Part shown: positions 61,746 through 64,000 of the stretch, one piece after another
Layout: the number at the start of each line of letters is the position of its first letter
Numbering within the stretch: the first letter of the stretch is position 1
Source: JAKPQE01 sp041397845
Lineage (GTDB): Bacteria; Pseudomonadota; Alphaproteobacteria; Rhizobiales; JAKPQE01
Reading direction: 5' to 3'
Length of the DNA stretch: 64,000 nucleotides
Assembly: GCA_041397845.1 (NCBI GenBank)
Contig: JAWKVW010000004.1
Coordinates: 150,289 to 214,288 of the forward strand
Program-made: the position numbers and the translations under genes
The notes under the pieces: model-generated
The model's input: only the letters and a program-made list of their open reading frames with translations
What the model was told of the DNA's origin: nothing
Database searches by the model: none

Positions 61746-63764
61746 ATGGCCAATATTCTCATCACCGGCGCCAGCGGCTTCATCGGCTCGCATTTCCTCG
61801 CCGAGTATCTGCTTGCCCGACCGGAGGCGGAGGTCTTCGCGCTGATGCGCCCGGCGGCGCGCGGGCGTCCGGCGGCCGAGCGGCTCGAGGCGGCGCTTTC
61901 CGGCGCGCTGCACGCCTATTATCGAAACGGCGAGGATGCGGGCCGGCTCGCCGGGCGCGTGACGATCATCGAAGGCGACATGACGGCGCCAGGATGCGGG
62001 CTCGGGGACGGCGACATCGCGCGGCTTGGCACGGCCGGCATCACCCAGGTCTGGCACATCGCCGCCGACCTCAAGGCCTTCGACGACAGCGAAAGAGCGA
62101 GCGTCAACGTTGCCTCGGCCGCGTCGGTGGCAACGCTCGCGACACGGATCGGCGCGCCGCAGCTCGTTCTGATGTCGACGGCCTACGCCTTCGGCCGGAT
62201 GGCCGGCGACATCGTCATCGACGCCGAGCTGCCGGCCCGGATCGAGCCGAACAACGCTTATGAGCTCAGCAAGTTCGAGGCGGAAAAGGCCGCCGGAGAG
62301 ATCGCTGCCAGGCATGGCCTTCGGCTCACCGTGCTGCGGCCGACGGTGGTTGTCGGCCATTCGGTGACGAAGACGGCCGGCGGCTCGACAAGCGGCCTTT
62401 ACGGCGTCGTGCGCGGCCTTCTGGCCGAGACGCGGCGGCGACGCCTCAAGGCCGGCGACCGGATCACCCTGCATTGCGGCACCGGCGCCCTCAATCTCGT
62501 GCCGGTCGACCGCGTCGTCGACGAAATGCTGTCGGTCGCCACCGCCGCGGCGCCGGCAAGGGCGCGCATGATCCGCACGATCGCCGGCACCGACGTGCCG
62601 ATCGGCTCCATTCTTGCCGCGATCGAGGATCGGCTCGAGGTGACGCTGGAGCGGGTTGCGACGGACGGCATCGCGCCGGCGGACCAGACCGTCAACCGGC
62701 AGCTCGACTTCTTTCGCCCCTATACCGAACCGGAAAACGCCAAGCGTTTTGCCGGCGGGTCGGAAGACGCGCGGCACATCCACGACATCGATCTTCTCAA
62801 CTATGTCGAGGCCGCGATCCGCGAGGCGCGGTTCGGGCCGCTGATGGATCAGGTCCGCATCCGCCATCTCGACCGGCCGGATGGCGCGCCGCTCGTCGTC
62901 TACGAAAGCACGGATTTCGACCCGGCGCTGCCGACGACGGTCATCGTCAATGCCTATGGCATGCCGATCGACGCCATGCATCCGCTGATCGCGGCGCTCG
63001 GCGACACTGGCGCCAATGTCCTGTCGTGGGATTGTCGCGGCCTGCCGGACCAGGGGTTCGACGTCGTCGCCGGCAGCCTTTCAATCGAAGCGCAGCTTTC
63101 CGACTGGCGGCTGGTGCGCGATGCCTACGGGCTCACGGCCGTGTCGCTCGTCGGCTGGTCGACCGGGGCGGTCGTCGCCTCGCGGATCGCGGCGGAGGAA
63201 GCGGAGCGGATCGGCGCACTCGTGCTGCTGCACGGCAGCTACATGCATCCCGGCGCCGAGCTGACGCTCTTCCAGAAGAACCTCAAGTCGATCATGCCGA
63301 AGGTCGCCGCCAGCCGGACGGTCGCGGCGCTGCTCCACAAATCGGTCTTTGCCGAGCAGAAGGGCGCGCTGCTGAAGCTCGCGACCCGGGGCATCGTCAA
63401 GAAGTCCGAGGAGGCGATGAGCGTCACCAACCCGGCCTACCAGCATCTCATCGAGGGGCTGACGCGGGCGCCGGAGGAAGTGTTCCGCTACGCCCGGCTG
63501 ATCCGCGGCTTCATCGCCGAGAACCCGCTCCTCTGGTTCGGCTCGATCCGCTGCCCGATCACCCTGATCACCGGCGATGCCGACCGGACCGCCCATCCGG
63601 AGGGAACCATCGAGTTCTCCCGGCTGAACCGCAACGCCCGCCTGCACATCATCGCCGGGGGCGATCACTTCACCGCCTACAACTCCGCCGCCTGCCGCCG
63701 GCTGGTGCTTGACGCCGTCAACGCCGCCACAACCTCCCGTGTTGCTGACCTGGTGAGCCCATGA
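61746..63764 (+). CDS. Thioester-reductase-like SDR fused to an alpha/beta hydrolase
   Basis: A 672-aa two-domain protein. Residues 1-380 are an extended NAD(P)-binding domain of the thioester reductase / male-sterility type: NILITGASGFIGSHFLAEYL, WHIAADLKAFDDSERASVNV, LVLMSTAYAFGRM, YELSK (YxxxK) and a long insert. From about residue 400 an alpha/beta hydrolase follows, with strand TVIVNAYGMPIDAMHPLIAA, nucleophile Ser472 in SLVGWSTGAVVASRIAAE, TLITGDADRTAHPEG and C-terminal His in IIAGGDHFTAYNSA. Reductive release followed by hydrolysis is a plausible reading. It ends with ATGA overlapping the next gene. Confidence 0.85.
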   Translation: MANILITGASGFIGSHFLAEYLLARPEAEVFALMRPAARGRPAAERLEAALSGALHAYYRNGEDAGRLAGRVTIIEGDMTAPGCGLGDGDIARLGTAGITQVWHIAADLKAFDDSERASVNVASAASVATLATRIGAPQLVLMSTAYAFGRMAGDIVIDAELPARIEPNNAYELSKFEAEKAAGEIAARHGLRLTVLRPTVVVGHSVTKTAGGSTSGLYGVVRGLLAETRRRRLKAGDRITLHCGTGALNLVPVDRVVDEMLSVATAAAPARARMIRTIAGTDVPIGSILAAIEDRLEVTLERVATDGIAPADQTVNRQLDFFRPYTEPENAKRFAGGSEDARHIHDIDLLNYVEAAIREARFGPLMDQVRIRHLDRPDGAPLVVYESTDFDPALPTTVIVNAYGMPIDAMHPLIAALGDTGANVLSWDCRGLPDQGFDVVAGSLSIEAQLSDWRLVRDAYGLTAVSLVGWSTGAVVASRIAAEEAERIGALVLLHGSYMHPGAELTLFQKNLKSIMPKVAASRTVAALLHKSVFAEQKGALLKLATRGIVKKSEEAMSVTNPAYQHLIEGLTRAPEEVFRYARLIRGFIAENPLLWFGSIRCPITLITGDADRTAHPEGTIEFSRLNRNARLHIIAGGDHFTAYNSAACRRLVLDAVNAATTSRVADLVSP

Positions 63765-64000
63765 GCCGCTATATCGTGACCATCACGCCGCCGACACCGA
63801 ACGGCGACCTGCATCTCGGCCATCTTTCCGGGCCGTTTCTCGGCGCCGACGTGTGCCGCCGGGCCCTTGCCGGGGCCGGCCACGACGTGCTGTTCGTCTC
63901 CTACGCCGACGACTACCAGAGCTATGTGCCGCGCAAGACCGAGGCGCTGGAGCGCGACGCCTTCGAATACAGCGACCTCGTGCGCCGCATGATGCTGCTG
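63761..64000 (+). CDS. Methionyl-tRNA-synthetase-like class I ligase, N-terminal fragment
   Basis: Only the first 80 codons lie in the window; the gene runs off the right edge. The start matches class I synthetases of the MetRS type: YIVTITPPTPNGDLHLGHLS has the P-x-P-N-G-x-L-H-L-G-H signature, with HLGH at 18-21. Instead of the CGTDEHGTK of true MetRS, VSYADDYQSYVPRK follows, suggesting a specialised paralogue. It overlaps the previous stop (ATGA) and ends an N-monooxygenase operon. A MetRS-like domain joined to a cupin is part of known hydrazine synthetases (Spb40 type); whether a cupin follows is outside the window. Confidence 0.8.
   Translation, partial: MSRYIVTITPPTPNGDLHLGHLSGPFLGADVCRRALAGAGHDVLFVSYADDYQSYVPRKTEALERDAFEYSDLVRRMMLL

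Noticed and set aside
61746..63764. Cluster as an NRPS or PKS
   Set aside because: No condensation, adenylation, ketosynthase or carrier domains are present in the window.

Overview
The window is GC-rich (well over 60 %) double-stranded bacterial chromosome. Gene content points to an alphaproteobacterium of the Hyphomicrobiales (Rhizobiales) type: a gph / rpiA / DUF2059 / gor neighbourhood, a cobT / DUF1289 / TIGR02281 protease block, DUF2336 and DUF1491 genes, alphaproteobacterial sensor kinases with CtrA-like TTAA sites, and a tRNA-Val(CAC). No genus can be named from the sequence alone.

Layout. 0-16.3 kb is core metabolism: an extradiol dioxygenase with a partial MFS exporter, CBS-domain and FMN-binding proteins, class II DAHP synthase divergent from a YbdK-type glutamate-cysteine ligase, a hydrolase, an MFS transporter, a TetR regulator divergent from a small membrane protein with tandem operators between them, a glutathione reductase fused to a GNAT domain, DUF2059, rpiA, gabD, gph, and a reductase/TetR pair. 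16.4-20.7 kb starts at tRNA-Val(CAC) and holds five genes (exported protein, membrane protein, DUF2892, a c'-type cytochrome with a Met/Gly-rich insert, trkH), all broken by repeated one-base indels. 20.9-34.9 kb returns to core genes: L,D-transpeptidase, DUF971, molybdenum-cofactor genes (moaA, moeA, mobB, mobA) with fdhD, an EamA permease, a DSP-like phosphatase, a hydroxyacid dehydrogenase, amino-acid ABC transporter parts, and Mrp. 35.0-38.7 kb is an accessory patch: a damaged HigBA-like toxin-antitoxin pair, an 850-bp IS5/IS427-type element splitting unrecognised sequence, and a transglutaminase-like remnant. 38.8-55.3 kb is core again: flavoprotein, Lrp regulator, intergenic repeats, UDG, a Met/Gly-rich exported protein, GST, nuclease, two sensor kinases, cobT, dusA and others.

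55.5-64 kb is the most unusual part. An orphan HlyC-like acyltransferase is divergent from a tightly packed operon: diaminobutyrate-type aminotransferase, ornithine/lysine-type N-monooxygenase, FAD oxidoreductase, alpha/beta hydrolase, rhodanese, a reductase-hydrolase fusion and, cut by the window edge, a methionyl-tRNA-synthetase-like protein. An amine N-hydroxylase beside a MetRS-like protein recalls known hydrazine synthetase (N-N bond forming) pathways, so this is proposed as an undescribed biosynthetic cluster for an N-hydroxylated or N-N bonded product; a siderophore-like pathway is the main alternative.

One-base indels interrupt many otherwise well-conserved reading frames, including moaA and mobA. 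Whether they are sequence errors or real decay cannot be decided here; restored reading frames are described and flagged.
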